Source: Bacillus sp. Y1
Lineage (GTDB): Bacteria > Bacillota > Bacilli > Bacillales > Cytobacillaceae
Reading direction: 5' to 3'
Assembly (NCBI RefSeq): GCF_003586445.1
Contig: NZ_CP030028.1
Coordinates: 882,501 to 946,500, forward strand
Length of the DNA stretch: 64,000 bases
Shown piece after piece: positions 37,848-46,676 of the stretch. The position numbers and the translations under genes were made by a program. Every line of letters begins with the position of its first letter. The stretch's first letter is position 1. The notes below the pieces were generated by a model. It had not been told where the DNA came from. It worked only from the letters and a program-made list of their open reading frames with translations, and ran no database searches.

Positions 37848-38021
37848 TTATTTTTTACAAACTGAACAGAGTATTTTATCAGCACGCATGCGCCGTGATG
37901 CATCTAAAGCACCATAAGGCATTTTAGCTGGGCTTGGTAACTTTAGTTCAACTTGGACACTTTCATTAGTTTCAATTTCTTTATTACAAATAGAACATTT
38001 TAATTGTTTATCTTTAAACAC
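37848..38021 (-). CDS. Small zinc-ribbon protein (57 aa)
   Basis: GTG 38021 reads MFKDKQLKCSICNKEIE..VQVELKLPSPAKMPYGALDASRRMRADKILCSVCKK-type sequence to TAA 37848. Two CxxC pairs (CSIC, CSVC) form a treble-clef or ribbon zinc site; it belongs to a group of small Bacillus proteins often mislabelled as Fe3+-hydroxamate binding proteins. There is no good Shine-Dalgarno before the GTG and the frame is open upstream to about 38057, so the true start may be lost or non-standard. The remaining 38060-38210 shows no gene. Confidence 0.6.
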   Translation of the reverse strand: MFKDKQLKCSICNKEIETNESVQVELKLPSPAKMPYGALDASRRMRADKILCSVCKK

Positions 38022-38210
38022 AAAACCACGATGTATGAATAATAGGTTACAAAATAATTAATAGTGTGCAGTTCGCTTAAATAGTAAAAGAGTGATCTTC
38101 AGCAAACAGCGCTTAGCAGAAAAAGAAAGCGCACGCTCTTCATTTTTGACGAAGATTTGTTTGTTGTAAGAATTCTTACTCACCTTGAGAGATGAGTAAA
38201 AGAAAAAGTG

Positions 38211-39005
38211 CTAGAAAATAGTCGGTACCATGCCTCCATCCATACGGATCGGAGAACCCTTAAAAGCAGATGCATAAGGGCTACATATAAACGTAGTTAA
38301 TCTACCTATCTCAGTTGGCCTGATAAATCGTTGGAGTTCAGACTGAGGTAGATTTGTAGTCATAAATTCTTTCTCTTTTTCTGAAAAAGTCATATCTTCA
38401 TTAGGGTACATCCCCTCAATTATTTGATGCACATTTTCGGAGAGTGTTGGTCCCGGCATGATCGTATTGACAGTAACTTTTTTTCCTATTGTTAATTTAG
38501 ATAGGCTTTTTGACAATGATAATAGCATTGATTTTGTCATACAATATTGAGGCATTTGTCCAGAAGGCATAACTGCTTCTTCACTCGCAATAAAGATAAC
38601 TCGACCAAAATTATTTTTTATCATTTTAGGAAAGTAAAATTTAGATAATCCATTTGCGGCAAGAACATTCGTACGGATATACTTTTCCCATACTTCATCG
38701 CCGACGTCCTCATATTTCATAATTTCATAAATCCCCATATTGTTAACTAAAATATCAATTTGGGGATGTTTTTTAAATAATGCTTCCCTTTGTTGAATAT
38801 CTACAATATCTGCAGTAGCATTTTGAGGGAAGGTATCAGGGAACTCTAACTGAATTTCTTTTACGGTTCGTTCTACCTCTTCATAATTTCGTCCATTAAT
38901 TAGTACATTAACACCTTCTTTTGCAAGTTCAATGGCAATTCCTTTACCGATCCCTCTTGTTGATCCAGTGACTAAAGCTGTTTTATTTTTTAAATCCATA
39001 TCCAT
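38211..39005 (-). CDS. Short-chain dehydrogenase/reductase
   Basis: 264 aa, Rossmann fold. Seen: TGSTRGIGKGIA nucleotide motif, NNMG, catalytic Ser in FIASEEAV and the YCMTK (YxxxK) motif, then PGPT. ATG 39005 with AAAAGGAGC upstream. NAD(P)-dependent oxidoreductase acting on an unknown alcohol or carbonyl. It lies next to, and on the same strand as, an AraC-type regulator about 90 bases away, which may control it. Confidence 0.9.
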   Translation of the reverse strand: MDMDLKNKTALVTGSTRGIGKGIAIELAKEGVNVLINGRNYEEVERTVKEIQLEFPDTFPQNATADIVDIQQREALFKKHPQIDILVNNMGIYEIMKYEDVGDEVWEKYIRTNVLAANGLSKFYFPKMIKNNFGRVIFIASEEAVMPSGQMPQYCMTKSMLLSLSKSLSKLTIGKKVTVNTIMPGPTLSENVHQIIEGMYPNEDMTFSEKEKEFMTTNLPQSELQRFIRPTEIGRLTTFICSPYASAFKGSPIRMDGGMVPTIF

Positions 39006-39098
39006 AATACATTGCTCCTTTTAGTTTTAAGTAAATCCTTTTATTTTGTAGTTATTATTAAGTTATCCGTCTGTTAATACAGTTCAAAAGTAAACTAG

Positions 39099-40121
39099 TC
39101 AATTAATCAAGTTTAAACCGAGATGTTCAGTGCGCCATTTTAAAGGGGTAGCACCTTCCCAAAGGTGAAAGGCGCGGTAGAATGAGTTTTGGTCTTCATA
39201 TCCAATCAAAAAGGCGACCCCTTTAATATCAAGTGACGGGTCTGCCAAGTACTCTCTTGCCTGCTCATGTCGAACTTTTGTTAACAAATGCTTGAAGCTC
39301 GTGCCTTCTTCAGTAAGCCGCCGCTGCAAGGTACGATCGCTTATCCCTAACTCGCTCGCAATAGTCTGAATGTCAGGGCGACCTCCTGTTAGGCTACGTT
39401 TCATGATCCACTTGACTGTCTCAGTAATTGAGGGGCTGCGTGCCTGCTCATTCAACGACTGTTCCAGTACGGGAGTCAGTATCTCCAGCAATTCTGCATT
39501 GTACGAGACAAAGGGACGATCCAGATCTGCTCGATGTATAGTCAACCTGTTACAATTTGTACCGAGCTGAATTCGGCAGCCAAAGTAATCTTCAAGTATC
39601 TGTAGGTCGCCAATGGAATGGGTAGAAAATTCTACGAACTTTGCTGTCAAAGGTTGACCTGTGCCCCGACGTCCCAGCTCGAGAAGAAATGCCAACGTAA
39701 TACCAATTAGAATGGGCAGAACGGGTTGTTCACTATGCAATGATTCTATTTCAATTGTACAGTGTTCACCTTCCTCGGTAATATGTAAGCTTTCAGGAGG
39801 GCACAGTTGTTTGTACCTAGCCATTCGCTTTAAGGCATCACGGTAGTCACGAGCGTGGTAAGTTGCTAAGACAGTCGGGGGGAAATGATCTGTTTCAAAG
39901 GATGTCGCAAGCTTGATGATTCCTTTTGCAGTGTCATCAATGAGATCGGAATAAGCCTGCCAGATCGCAAAATATTGGGCTGTGGTGACAACTGGATCAG
40001 AAACAATGGTGATTGGCAATTGTGCTTTTCGAACCACGTCGTGGGCGACTATCCCCAATTGACGTAATCCTGTCCAAAATCCTGCCGGAATTTTAATACG
40101 ATCAGAGGTATACAACGTCAT
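39099..40121 (-). CDS. AraC/XylS family regulator with arabinose-binding-like N-terminal domain
   Basis: 340 aa. The N-terminal domain (about 10-200) is of the Arabinose_bd/OruR type; the C-terminal HTH_18 (about 235-335) shows IQTIASELGISDRTLQRRLTEEGTSFKHLL and VAFLIGYEDQNSFYRAFHLWEGATPLKWR. ATG 40121 after AAAGGAGGCC. The coding sequence looks richer in G+C than its neighbours and this OruR-like type is commoner in Proteobacteria, hinting at transfer. The downstream SDR gene is the likely target. Confidence 0.88.
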   Translation of the reverse strand: MTLYTSDRIKIPAGFWTGLRQLGIVAHDVVRKAQLPITIVSDPVVTTAQYFAIWQAYSDLIDDTAKGIIKLATSFETDHFPPTVLATYHARDYRDALKRMARYKQLCPPESLHITEEGEHCTIEIESLHSEQPVLPILIGITLAFLLELGRRGTGQPLTAKFVEFSTHSIGDLQILEDYFGCRIQLGTNCNRLTIHRADLDRPFVSYNAELLEILTPVLEQSLNEQARSPSITETVKWIMKRSLTGGRPDIQTIASELGISDRTLQRRLTEEGTSFKHLLTKVRHEQAREYLADPSLDIKGVAFLIGYEDQNSFYRAFHLWEGATPLKWRTEHLGLNLIN

Positions 40122-40385
40122 ATATATGGGCCTCCTTTATCTATTTACATTAGTAGTTTTAAGCGTAATGTGTGTCCTTCTTTGCTAATGGTACAGTTTA
40201 ATAGTACCTCTCCAATAATGCCTTGTAACTAGCAAACTGCGACAAATCACTTGCTAACTACGCCAAATTATAAGAAAAACTAATGGTATACATGAGGAAT
40301 TTTATTCTGAATTTTTGGTCATTTTGTTGCGAATATATCTTATTTTCCACTATTCAGCAAACTAAACGCAATTATTGAGCAACTC

Positions 40386-40410
40386 AGGGCTGTTATAGTA
40401 GCCCTTTTTC
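40386..40410 (+). terminator. Terminator-like hairpin in the 40122-40653 gap
   Basis: AGGGCT (40386-40391) with AGCCCT (40400-40405) and T5. No intact gene precedes it on the plus strand. Further on, AGAGGAT plus ATG 40539 starts a nine-codon frame, probably a decayed gene. I see nothing else in this gap. Confidence 0.5.
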
Positions 40411-40653
40411 CTTATTCACTGCTTAATTTAAGGGGAGTTTAGTGGAACAAACAACCGATTTCTCTCTTTATTTCAAAGAGTATTCCTGATAAGAATCAAG
40501 TTGAATTAATATTGTTAAATTAAAAAGAGGATAAAAAATGAAAAATGTTAAAATTTTTATGTACTAATTTCTTTTTTCTGGATTGTTCGGTTTATCGAGC
40601 ATTTACCCTCGAGAAAATTTCGGTAAACCCTTAAATTAATTAGATATTAAGAT

Positions 40654-40863
40654 ATGTTTAGAGTGATTATGGCTGGTTTAATTCAACTTGCAAGTATGTT
40701 CTTGGTTTATGATACTTATCTAAGATTCAAGGAAATATCTAAAGGTAAAAAAAGATTTTTATTAGTCGTTACTATTCCTTTCTATATCGTTTACTTTTTA
40801 TTTCTTATTGTTGGTGTATCTGGCATAAATAAGCATTTCTTATTCAATTATTGGGCACTTTAG
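40654..40863 (+). CDS. Small membrane protein (69 aa), tentative
   Basis: Two hydrophobic segments, VIMAGLIQLASMFLVY and FLLVVTIPFYIVYFLFLIVG, are separated by a basic loop RFKEISKGKKR. The start ATG 40654 has only a poor ribosome binding site, and decayed coding sequence lies before it, so it may be the end of a broken gene. A terminator follows immediately. Unknown function. Confidence 0.45.
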   Translation: MFRVIMAGLIQLASMFLVYDTYLRFKEISKGKKRFLLVVTIPFYIVYFLFLIVGVSGINKHFLFNYWAL

Positions 40864-40879
40864 GAAATAAGGATATGAA

Positions 40880-40912
40880 AAAACGGCCAGACAGAAATCT
40901 GGTCGTTTTTAA
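40880..40912. terminator. Bidirectional terminator
   Basis: AAAACGGCCAGA (40880-40891) with TCTGGTCGTTTT (40899-40910), A run before and T run after. It serves the small ORF and may also catch transcripts from the minus-strand MFS gene. Confidence 0.8.
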
Positions 40913-41116
40913 TGTTAATTACATATCTAATTGGATTGTTATTTTTCTGCTAATTAGTATACGATTTTCATTGTTTTTTTACTTTTTGTACTCCAAAAGA
41001 GAACCCGTTACAGTCCAACGGCAACCTTTTAAAAACTTTCAATTTAATATTGTATTAACAAATAGAGAGAAACCTTTTATACTTGAAATCTTTTGTTCTT
41101 TTTACATTGTTTTCAA

Positions 41117-42268
41117 CTATTTATTTAAGTTGCCACGGGATGACTTTAATATCATAAAAATGGTTATAGCTAATCCGAGTACTCCTACCCATGTGATGGA
41201 ACCTAGAGATACCTTTTCTACAAAAATCCCACCAATTCCTGCCCCTGCAGCCATCGATAATTGCATCATTGACTGGTTTAGTCCTAGAAGTACACCTGAT
41301 GATTCTGGTTTTATGGTTGCCAAGTTGAACTGTTGTGCTGGAGCTGATGCCCACGCTGCAAAAGACCACAGTATTAGTATGATTAAAACACCAACATAAG
41401 TGTGAGTAATTAATGATAAAAGAATAAGCATGACAATATGTAGAAGCATCGAACCTATTAGTGTACGTGACACACCCCATTTGTCTGTACTAAAACCACC
41501 GAATTTTGAGCCGAATAAACTAGCGACACCGAATATAAGCAGAACTCCACTTAATAATTTTTCATGGATACCCGAAATGTTCAAAAGGTAAGGAGATAAG
41601 TAGGTGTAAGCGACTGAATACCCGCCAAGCCAGAAGAAGGTGATTGATAAACCAATCGCTACTTTTCGATCCTTTAGAAGGGCAAGTTGTTGCATTAATG
41701 GAACCGGTTTATCCCCTTTAGTTGGTGGTATTACTAATGAGATGATGATCATCGCTAATAATCCAAGTAAAGCAATTCCGCCAAATACTGCTTTCCAGTC
41801 GAATGCATCTGTAATAATTCGCCCTAGAGGAACACCAATGATTAAAGATGCTGTAAAGCCCATGACTACAGTAGCAATTGCACTACCTTGTTTACCCTCA
41901 GGTGCTATTTTTGTCGCGATAGTCAGAGTTGTAACGACGACCATACCAGCCCCTAGTGCCATTACTATTCTTGATAAAACAAATAAGGTGTAACCTGGCA
42001 ATACGAATGCAAGTATGTTTCCTATCACAAACAAGCTTAGAAATACGATCATAAGCTTGCGTCTATCCATGCCTGATGTTAGTGCCATAAGAATGGGGGT
42101 AAAGATTGCATAGACAAGCGAGAATATGGTTATTAATTGTCCTGCAGCCGCCAAAGTGATTCCTAGTGAATCTGCAATGTTATCCAATACACCAGATATA
42201 ATATACTCCGATGTTCCAACTAAAAAACTAATAAGTGCTAAAATATAAATTTTAAATGTGTTAGACAA
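41117..42268 (-). CDS. MFS transporter, DHA1 (drug efflux) type
   Basis: About 383 aa with 12 helices; motifs GTSEYIISGVLDNIADSLGI in helix 1 and motif C-like GFTASLIIGVPLGRIITDAFDWKAVF. It resembles AraJ/YdhP-type exporters. The frame opens at 42298, but TTG 42268 follows AAAGGAGAG at 7-8 bases and starts the homology. A box almost the same as one at the arsR-type promoter lies just upstream (42296-42321), so it is probably controlled by that regulator. Confidence 0.88.
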   Translation of the reverse strand: MSNTFKIYILALISFLVGTSEYIISGVLDNIADSLGITLAAAGQLITIFSLVYAIFTPILMALTSGMDRRKLMIVFLSLFVIGNILAFVLPGYTLFVLSRIVMALGAGMVVVTTLTIATKIAPEGKQGSAIATVVMGFTASLIIGVPLGRIITDAFDWKAVFGGIALLGLLAMIIISLVIPPTKGDKPVPLMQQLALLKDRKVAIGLSITFFWLGGYSVAYTYLSPYLLNISGIHEKLLSGVLLIFGVASLFGSKFGGFSTDKWGVSRTLIGSMLLHIVMLILLSLITHTYVGVLIILILWSFAAWASAPAQQFNLATIKPESSGVLLGLNQSMMQLSMAAGAGIGGIFVEKVSLGSITWVGVLGLAITIFMILKSSRGNLNK

Positions 42269-42295
42269 AATAATCTCTCCTTTATATATTATATT

Positions 42296-42321
42296 CACAT
42301 ATCTAGAAAAGACGATATGTG
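42296..42321. promoter_or_regulatory. Candidate ArsR-family operator before the MFS gene
   Basis: CACATATC-(10 bases)-GATATGTG, 8-bp inverted arms; matches the box at 42719-42744 in arms and most of the spacer (TARAAAA). Confidence 0.65.
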
Positions 42322-42333
42322 AATGATAAATAT

Positions 42334-42361
42334 AAACATATTGAGATATCTCAATATGTTT
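42334..42361. other. Perfect 28-bp palindrome between regulator and MFS gene
   Basis: AAACATATTGAGAT followed by its exact reverse complement. It could be a terminator-like cruciform or a third regulator site. Confidence 0.7.
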
Positions 42362-42408
42362 GGTGTAAATAAAGCTGAATCCTTAGAGAGGATTCAGTTT
42401 TATTTACT

Positions 42409-42711
42409 TTAGATCTCATGCTCAAGAATAGCTGCAATATTTTTTATGGCTTCCTCATCTCTTTTGTAATACGTATACTTTCCAATACGCTCTGTCTTAA
42501 TCAACCCAGCTCGCAAAAGTATATATAGGTATTGAGAAGCTGTTGATTGCGTCATTTTTAATTGCTCTGTTATTTGACTAACGCATACCCCTGTTTTTCT
42601 CATATCAATCCCTTCATGGGGTACAAAATGACGTTCAGGTTCTTTTAGCCAGTGTAAAATTTGCAATCTTGATTCATTTGATAAGGCTTTAAAGATTTCA
42701 ATAGGTTTCAT
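42409..42711 (-). CDS. ArsR-family winged-helix regulator
   Basis: 100 aa. HTH: IFKALSNESRLQILHWL, then VCVSQITEQLKMTQSTASQYLYILLRAGLIKTERIGKYTYYKRDEE. The CVS motif near the recognition helix carries one Cys only, so the classic metal site is not evident. The mRNA is probably leaderless: TTGACA-16-TATAAT ends 7 bases before ATG 42711 and no Shine-Dalgarno exists. It lies upstream of the MFS gene with shared operators, suggesting control of efflux. Confidence 0.9.
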   Translation of the reverse strand: MKPIEIFKALSNESRLQILHWLKEPERHFVPHEGIDMRKTGVCVSQITEQLKMTQSTASQYLYILLRAGLIKTERIGKYTYYKRDEEAIKNIAAILEHEI

Positions 42712-42718
42712 GTCTTTT

Positions 42719-42746
42719 ATTATATCTAAAAAATGCGATATGTCAA
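42719..42746 (-). promoter_or_regulatory. Consensus SigA promoter and operator of the ArsR-type gene
   Basis: On the minus strand TTGACA (42746-42741), 16 bases, TATAAT (42724-42719). The operator (TATATC..GATATGTC) fills the spacer. Confidence 0.8.
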
Positions 42747-42842
42747 TTTATGTTTCATGATTAATTAATATTCGAATTTTACGGTTGAGGGAAGTAGAAT
42801 ATTATCCTTTAAGCAAAGTAAGTGTATCCAGCAAGTTAAAAT

Positions 42843-42892
42843 CCTTAAAAACAATAAAAAATGCTCGGGGTCATTTTTTATTGTTTTTAAGG
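42843..42892. other. Perfect 21-bp A/T-rich hairpin
   Basis: The arms at 42843-42863 and 42872-42892 are fully complementary, with loop CTCGGGGT. With the terminator at 43001-43047 it brackets a stretch holding no convincing gene. Nothing else is seen up to 43503. Confidence 0.6.
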
Positions 42893-43000
42893 GCAGGTCC
42901 TGTATTAAGTAATTCCACAATAAAAGCGTGATTGTTGAGTAACACAGGAAGTAAATGAACAACCTTTTTTATAAAAAATAAGCTCAAAACTGCTAAAGAT

Positions 43001-43047
43001 GAAACCATTTTGATCAATCTTTTTTTCAAAATGGTTTCTTTTTCTTT
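43001..43047 (+). terminator. Rho-independent terminator-like hairpin
   Basis: GAAACCATTTTGA (43001-43013) with TCAAAATGGTTTC (43026-43038) and a following T-rich tract. The gene it serves is not visible. Confidence 0.65.
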
Positions 43048-43503
43048 ATCGTAAAATAAGGATTTACGAGGTGTTTTGCACAAACTTTTCGGCAGCTTCT
43101 TTTTTTACACCATTTTCTACTTACTGCAATTTTATGTAAGTAAAACATCTTAATACTGAAATAAAGTTAATATTAGAATATACTATATCAATAGGATAGC
43201 GTGCAGGTTATATGTGAAACAAGGATTCATACTAGGTGGAGTTGACACATTGAAACAGTCATATAATCCAAATAAAGAAACCACTTTGTATTGGAATAAG
43301 TTATTCAAGTAACGCAGGTATTGATCCAAGAAGGATTGAGGCCTCTTTATGTTGAACCTCTTTATTGTAGAAAAGAAGCAGGTTAGTAAACAACCTTTTT
43401 AAAAAGTCAATGTTATCAAAATCAATCAATTATATATAATTAAACTATCTTATCTGACCCTAAGTAATTTACAATGGGAGAAGTTAACACATAGGAAGTA
43501 GGT

Positions 43504-44436
43504 ATGGGATTGAAATTAAATAATGAAAAAGACGGAGTTCTGTTTGCAATACTTTCATTTGTGATGTGGGGTCTTACTCCGATTTACTGGAAATTTACAC
43601 AATATATTTCTTCAGAAGAGATTTTAGCACAGCGAGTATTATGGTCTTTTATTTTTATGCTCGTGCTTCTAATCTTTTTAAAGAAGTGGAATATATATGT
43701 CGAATTCGTAAAAGAAATCATTAAGAAACCAAAGTTATTTTGGTCACTATTTCTTGCTTCTGTTCTAATTAGTTCAAACTGGGGTATCTTTATGTGGGCT
43801 GTAATTGAAGGGAAGATAGTAGAAGCGAGCCTTGGTCAATACATAAATCCATTAACAAGTATGTTAATCGGTGTAATCGTATTAAAAGAAAGGTTAAGTG
43901 GGTCTCAAGTTCTTGCATTTATTTTAGCAGGAATGGGGGTAATAACATTAACAATTCATTATGGTGTTATCCCTTGGATTTCGCTTAGTCTGGCTCTCAC
44001 CTTTGGGTTTTATGGTTTAGCTAAGAAAATGATTAAAGCAGATTCAACCATTGGATTAGCTCTTGAAACGATGATGATTACCCCGATTGCGATAGTATTT
44101 TTGGCGTACTGGATGTTTCAATCTCAAATCCAATTTTTCGATTCTGTTTCAACAAGTTTACTCTTAATAGGTAGTGGTGCAGTAACCGTACTACCACTAT
44201 TATTATTTACTATGAGTGCTAAAAAGGTAACACTATCTTTGTTAGGAATTCTTCAGTATATTTCACCAACAATAGTACTGGCATCAGGGGTTCTTCTATA
44301 TAACGAAACGTTATCACAAGCACATGTAATTGCATTTATTTTCATTTGGTCAGCTCTTGCCATTTATACTTTTTCTTCTATTACAAAAAGAGGTAAAAAG
44401 AATGGAGTACATATAAAAAACAAGATGGGAGCATAG
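43504..44436 (+). CDS. rarD: RarD-type EamA transporter
   Basis: 310 aa, ten membrane segments in two EamA halves. The N-terminal GVLFAILSFVMWGLTPIYWKF and RVLWSFIFML, then LGQYINPLTSMLIGVIVLKERLS, are RarD hallmarks. Exports an unknown metabolite (named for chloramphenicol sensitivity in E. coli). ATG 43504 with AGGAAG upstream. Single gene with its own terminator. Confidence 0.88.
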   Translation: MGLKLNNEKDGVLFAILSFVMWGLTPIYWKFTQYISSEEILAQRVLWSFIFMLVLLIFLKKWNIYVEFVKEIIKKPKLFWSLFLASVLISSNWGIFMWAVIEGKIVEASLGQYINPLTSMLIGVIVLKERLSGSQVLAFILAGMGVITLTIHYGVIPWISLSLALTFGFYGLAKKMIKADSTIGLALETMMITPIAIVFLAYWMFQSQIQFFDSVSTSLLLIGSGAVTVLPLLLFTMSAKKVTLSLLGILQYISPTIVLASGVLLYNETLSQAHVIAFIFIWSALAIYTFSSITKRGKKNGVHIKNKMGA

Positions 44437-44469
44437 AGAATGTGAATGATTACACTTAAAGTAACGGGG

Positions 44470-44496
44470 GCATTCCTTATACAAGGGATGCTTTTT
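44470..44496 (+). terminator. Terminator of the rarD-type gene
   Basis: GCATTCCTT (44470-44478), ATAC loop, AAGGGATGC (44483-44491), T5. Confidence 0.88.
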
Positions 44497-44639
44497 AATG
44501 TCAACAAAAAGGGAATTAATGTTAAACTTTTAAAAAGGTGTTATTCGCTGGATTGTAGAATCTAAAGATAGTAAAGAAATGAAAATCTTATAAACAATGT
44601 TCATATAAAACCTACTACTTCCACGGAAGATATAAGGAA

Positions 44640-44672
44640 GAATGCAGATTAGTAGGGTCTGCATTCTTTTTT
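44640..44672 (+). terminator. Terminator in the 44497-44827 gap
   Basis: GAATGCAGA (44640-44648) with TCTGCATTC (44658-44666) and T6. CCTACTA at 44611 can pair with TAGTAGG in the loop, an alternative fold as in attenuators. No coding gene precedes it, so a small RNA or a decayed leader is possible. Confidence 0.7.
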
Positions 44673-44827
44673 GATTATTTTTGGATTCATTTATGCATGA
44701 GCTTTAACTTCATAGATAATCTATACCTTTTTATTTTTTGCTTTCTTTTCTAAGTATATAAACACATTAGTAACAATTTTCGAGACAGCCCCCACACTTA
44801 CATATCCCCAAAATAAGTGTAAATAGT

Positions 44828-45513
44828 TTGTCTATTAAAGCTGTTTTATTTGATTTAGATGGGACATTGCTCAACCGAGATGAGTCAGTGAATAAGTTCG
44901 TTGACTATCAGTACGAGAGATTAAATAAGTGGCTAAATCATATTCCAAAAGAGGAATACATAACAAGATTTATTGAACTCGATAAGCGTGGTATGTTTGG
45001 AAAGACAAAGTATATCAACAGCTAACACAAGAATTTATGATTAAAGAAATAGATTGGGAATGGTTACTGCAAGATTACATTAACGAGTTTAAGCACTGTT
45101 GTGTTCCCTTTGCTAATTTAACTCAAACATTGGAAGAATTGAAGATTAGAGACCTTCTTTTAGGTATGATTACAAATGGGTATGGACATTTTCAAATGGA
45201 TAATATTACAGCGTTAGGAATCGAGAAGTATTTTGAAATTATATTAGTTTCTGAATGGGAAGGAATAAAAAAACCTGACCCATTAATATATAAACGAGCT
45301 TTAGAAAAACTTAATGTATCTCCTAATCAAAGCATTTTTGTTGGAGACCATCCTGATAATGATGTAAAGGCTTCGCGAATGGTTGGGATGACAGGGGTAT
45401 GGAAACAAGATTATCAATGGGACAATGTTGAAGCAGATTTTATTGTTAATGATTTAGCAGAGCTACCGTTAGTTATAGATAAATTAAACGATATCAAAGT
45501 TAAATCTCATTAA
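44828..45513 (+). pseudogene. HAD-superfamily hydrolase with a frameshift
   Basis: Frame 1 (TTG 44828 to TAA 45023-45025) has HAD motif I FDLDGTLLNRDES and the cap start, ending at RGMFGKTKYINS. The other frame goes on as VYQQLTQEFMIKEIDWEW.. through motif II (MITNGYG), motif III (KKPDPLIYKRAL) and motif IV (VGDHPDNDVKASRMVGM) to 45513. Adding one G near 45003 would restore GKDKVYQQL, so a single-base deletion explains it. Product when intact: about 228 aa phosphatase. May be a real recent inactivation or a sequencing error. The ribosome binding site is weak. Confidence 0.82.
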
Positions 45514-45534
45514 CGCATATTAATAGGGGGCAAT

Positions 45535-45990
45535 ATGGCTGAATACACTAAAGAAATAAGAAGACTTATAGGTAGCAGACCATTTATTTTAATTGGTTCA
45601 ACAATTATAGTTATGAATGACAAAAAAGAGATTTTATTTCAGTATCGGTCGGACACCAAAGAATGGGGTTTGCCTGGAGGTGCAATGGAAATTGGTGAAA
45701 CATTAGAACAAACTGCTGAACGTGAACTCTTTGAAGAAACTGGTTTAACAGCTCAGAACTTTAATTTTGTCGATATATTATCAGGAGAAAATCTTTATTT
45801 CAAATATCCTAATGGTGATGAAGTCTATAATGTTATTTGTGTTTATTTAGCAGAAGGAATCAGTGGGGATTTAGTTATGAATGATGATGAAAGTTTAGAT
45901 TTAAAGTATTTCTCTACTAATGAATTACCCTCTGAACTTGACGATAGAGCAAGATTGATACTTGAAAAACACTTTATTTACGGCTTCTAA
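45535..45990 (+). CDS. Nudix hydrolase
   Basis: 151 aa. The Nudix box GGAMEIGETLEQTAERELFEETGL (about residues 46-69) is complete, with REL-EETG metal-binding glutamates. Hydrolyses a nucleoside diphosphate linked to X; substrate not predictable. ATG 45535 after AGGGGGC, 21 bases after the HAD gene, so probably co-transcribed with it. Confidence 0.9.
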   Translation: MAEYTKEIRRLIGSRPFILIGSTIIVMNDKKEILFQYRSDTKEWGLPGGAMEIGETLEQTAERELFEETGLTAQNFNFVDILSGENLYFKYPNGDEVYNVICVYLAEGISGDLVMNDDESLDLKYFSTNELPSELDDRARLILEKHFIYGF

Positions 45991-46153
45991 AAATAAACGA
46001 AGGCATTGATTCAGCAGTCTGGATTGTTGCCTATTTGAATGGCACCAGCTATTGAACAAACGGAGCAGGTTTATGGAATAGTAGGACTTAAGTTATATAA
46101 CGTATAACATTAATCTGTTATTATGGAAATAAAAGTAAAGGGAAGTGCCGAAG

Positions 46154-46414
46154 TTGGCGATAAGCATAAATAAACGGATGGATCAATTTTTTTATATTCC
46201 ACTTTTAATAGCTGAGTATATTGAAAAAAGAATAGGAAAGGGCAAAAAAGGAATTATTGTATATGTAATAATACATTTGTTTTTTTCTCCATTTCTATCA
46301 ATAATAACTAATGGATTTGACCTTTGGATACTTAGGGAATTAATTCCTTCAATTATTAGTGACTACTTTTTGTTGGGAATGCTTTATGTTTTCTTCTTTA
46401 AATGGAGGAAATAA
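46154..46414 (+). CDS. Small membrane protein (86 aa)
   Basis: Two or three hydrophobic segments: IPLLIAEYIEK, KGIIVYVIIHLFFSPFLSII and SDYFLLGMLYVFFFK. Frame opens at GTG 46145 but AAAGGGAAG then overlaps it; TTG 46154 has correct spacing. Unknown function. A terminator follows. Confidence 0.6.
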   Translation: MAISINKRMDQFFYIPLLIAEYIEKRIGKGKKGIIVYVIIHLFFSPFLSIITNGFDLWILRELIPSIISDYFLLGMLYVFFFKWRK

Positions 46415-46435
46415 AACAACCAGTATAAATGAAAT

Positions 46436-46463
46436 GCGTTAATCAAGGATTAACGCTTCTTTT
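46436..46463 (+). terminator. Terminator after the small membrane protein gene
   Basis: GCGTTAATC (46436-46444), AAG, GATTAACGC (46448-46456), then TTCTTTT. Nearly the same stem occurs at 58801-58823. The stretch 46464-46664 shows nothing I can name. Confidence 0.8.
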
Positions 46464-46676
46464 ATTAAAATTTCCTAAAGATGTGGCTGCAATAAATACA
46501 GCCTTTCCTATTCGACTAAAGGGGCAGGATTATCGAATAAGCTGTTTGAAATAGGCACCAAATTATAGGCAAGGAAAGCATAATACTTTCGATATAATAG
46601 TATTGGTTTTTATTTAGAAATCCCTTCCATTTTTTAGTTTCGGCATAATATAATAATCCATAATGGGGGGATTATT

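Noticed and set aside
40851..41399. Plus-strand 182-aa ORF
   Set aside because: Its second half is antisense to the MFS gene at 41117-42268 and its first part crosses a terminator.
42765..43083. Two overlapping minus-strand ORFs (65 and 70 aa)
   Set aside because: They run through the 21-bp hairpin and a terminator and have no convincing start signals.
43213..43311. 32-codon plus-strand ORF starting at GTG
   Set aside because: Poor ribosome binding site and no recognisable sequence; not distinguishable from chance.
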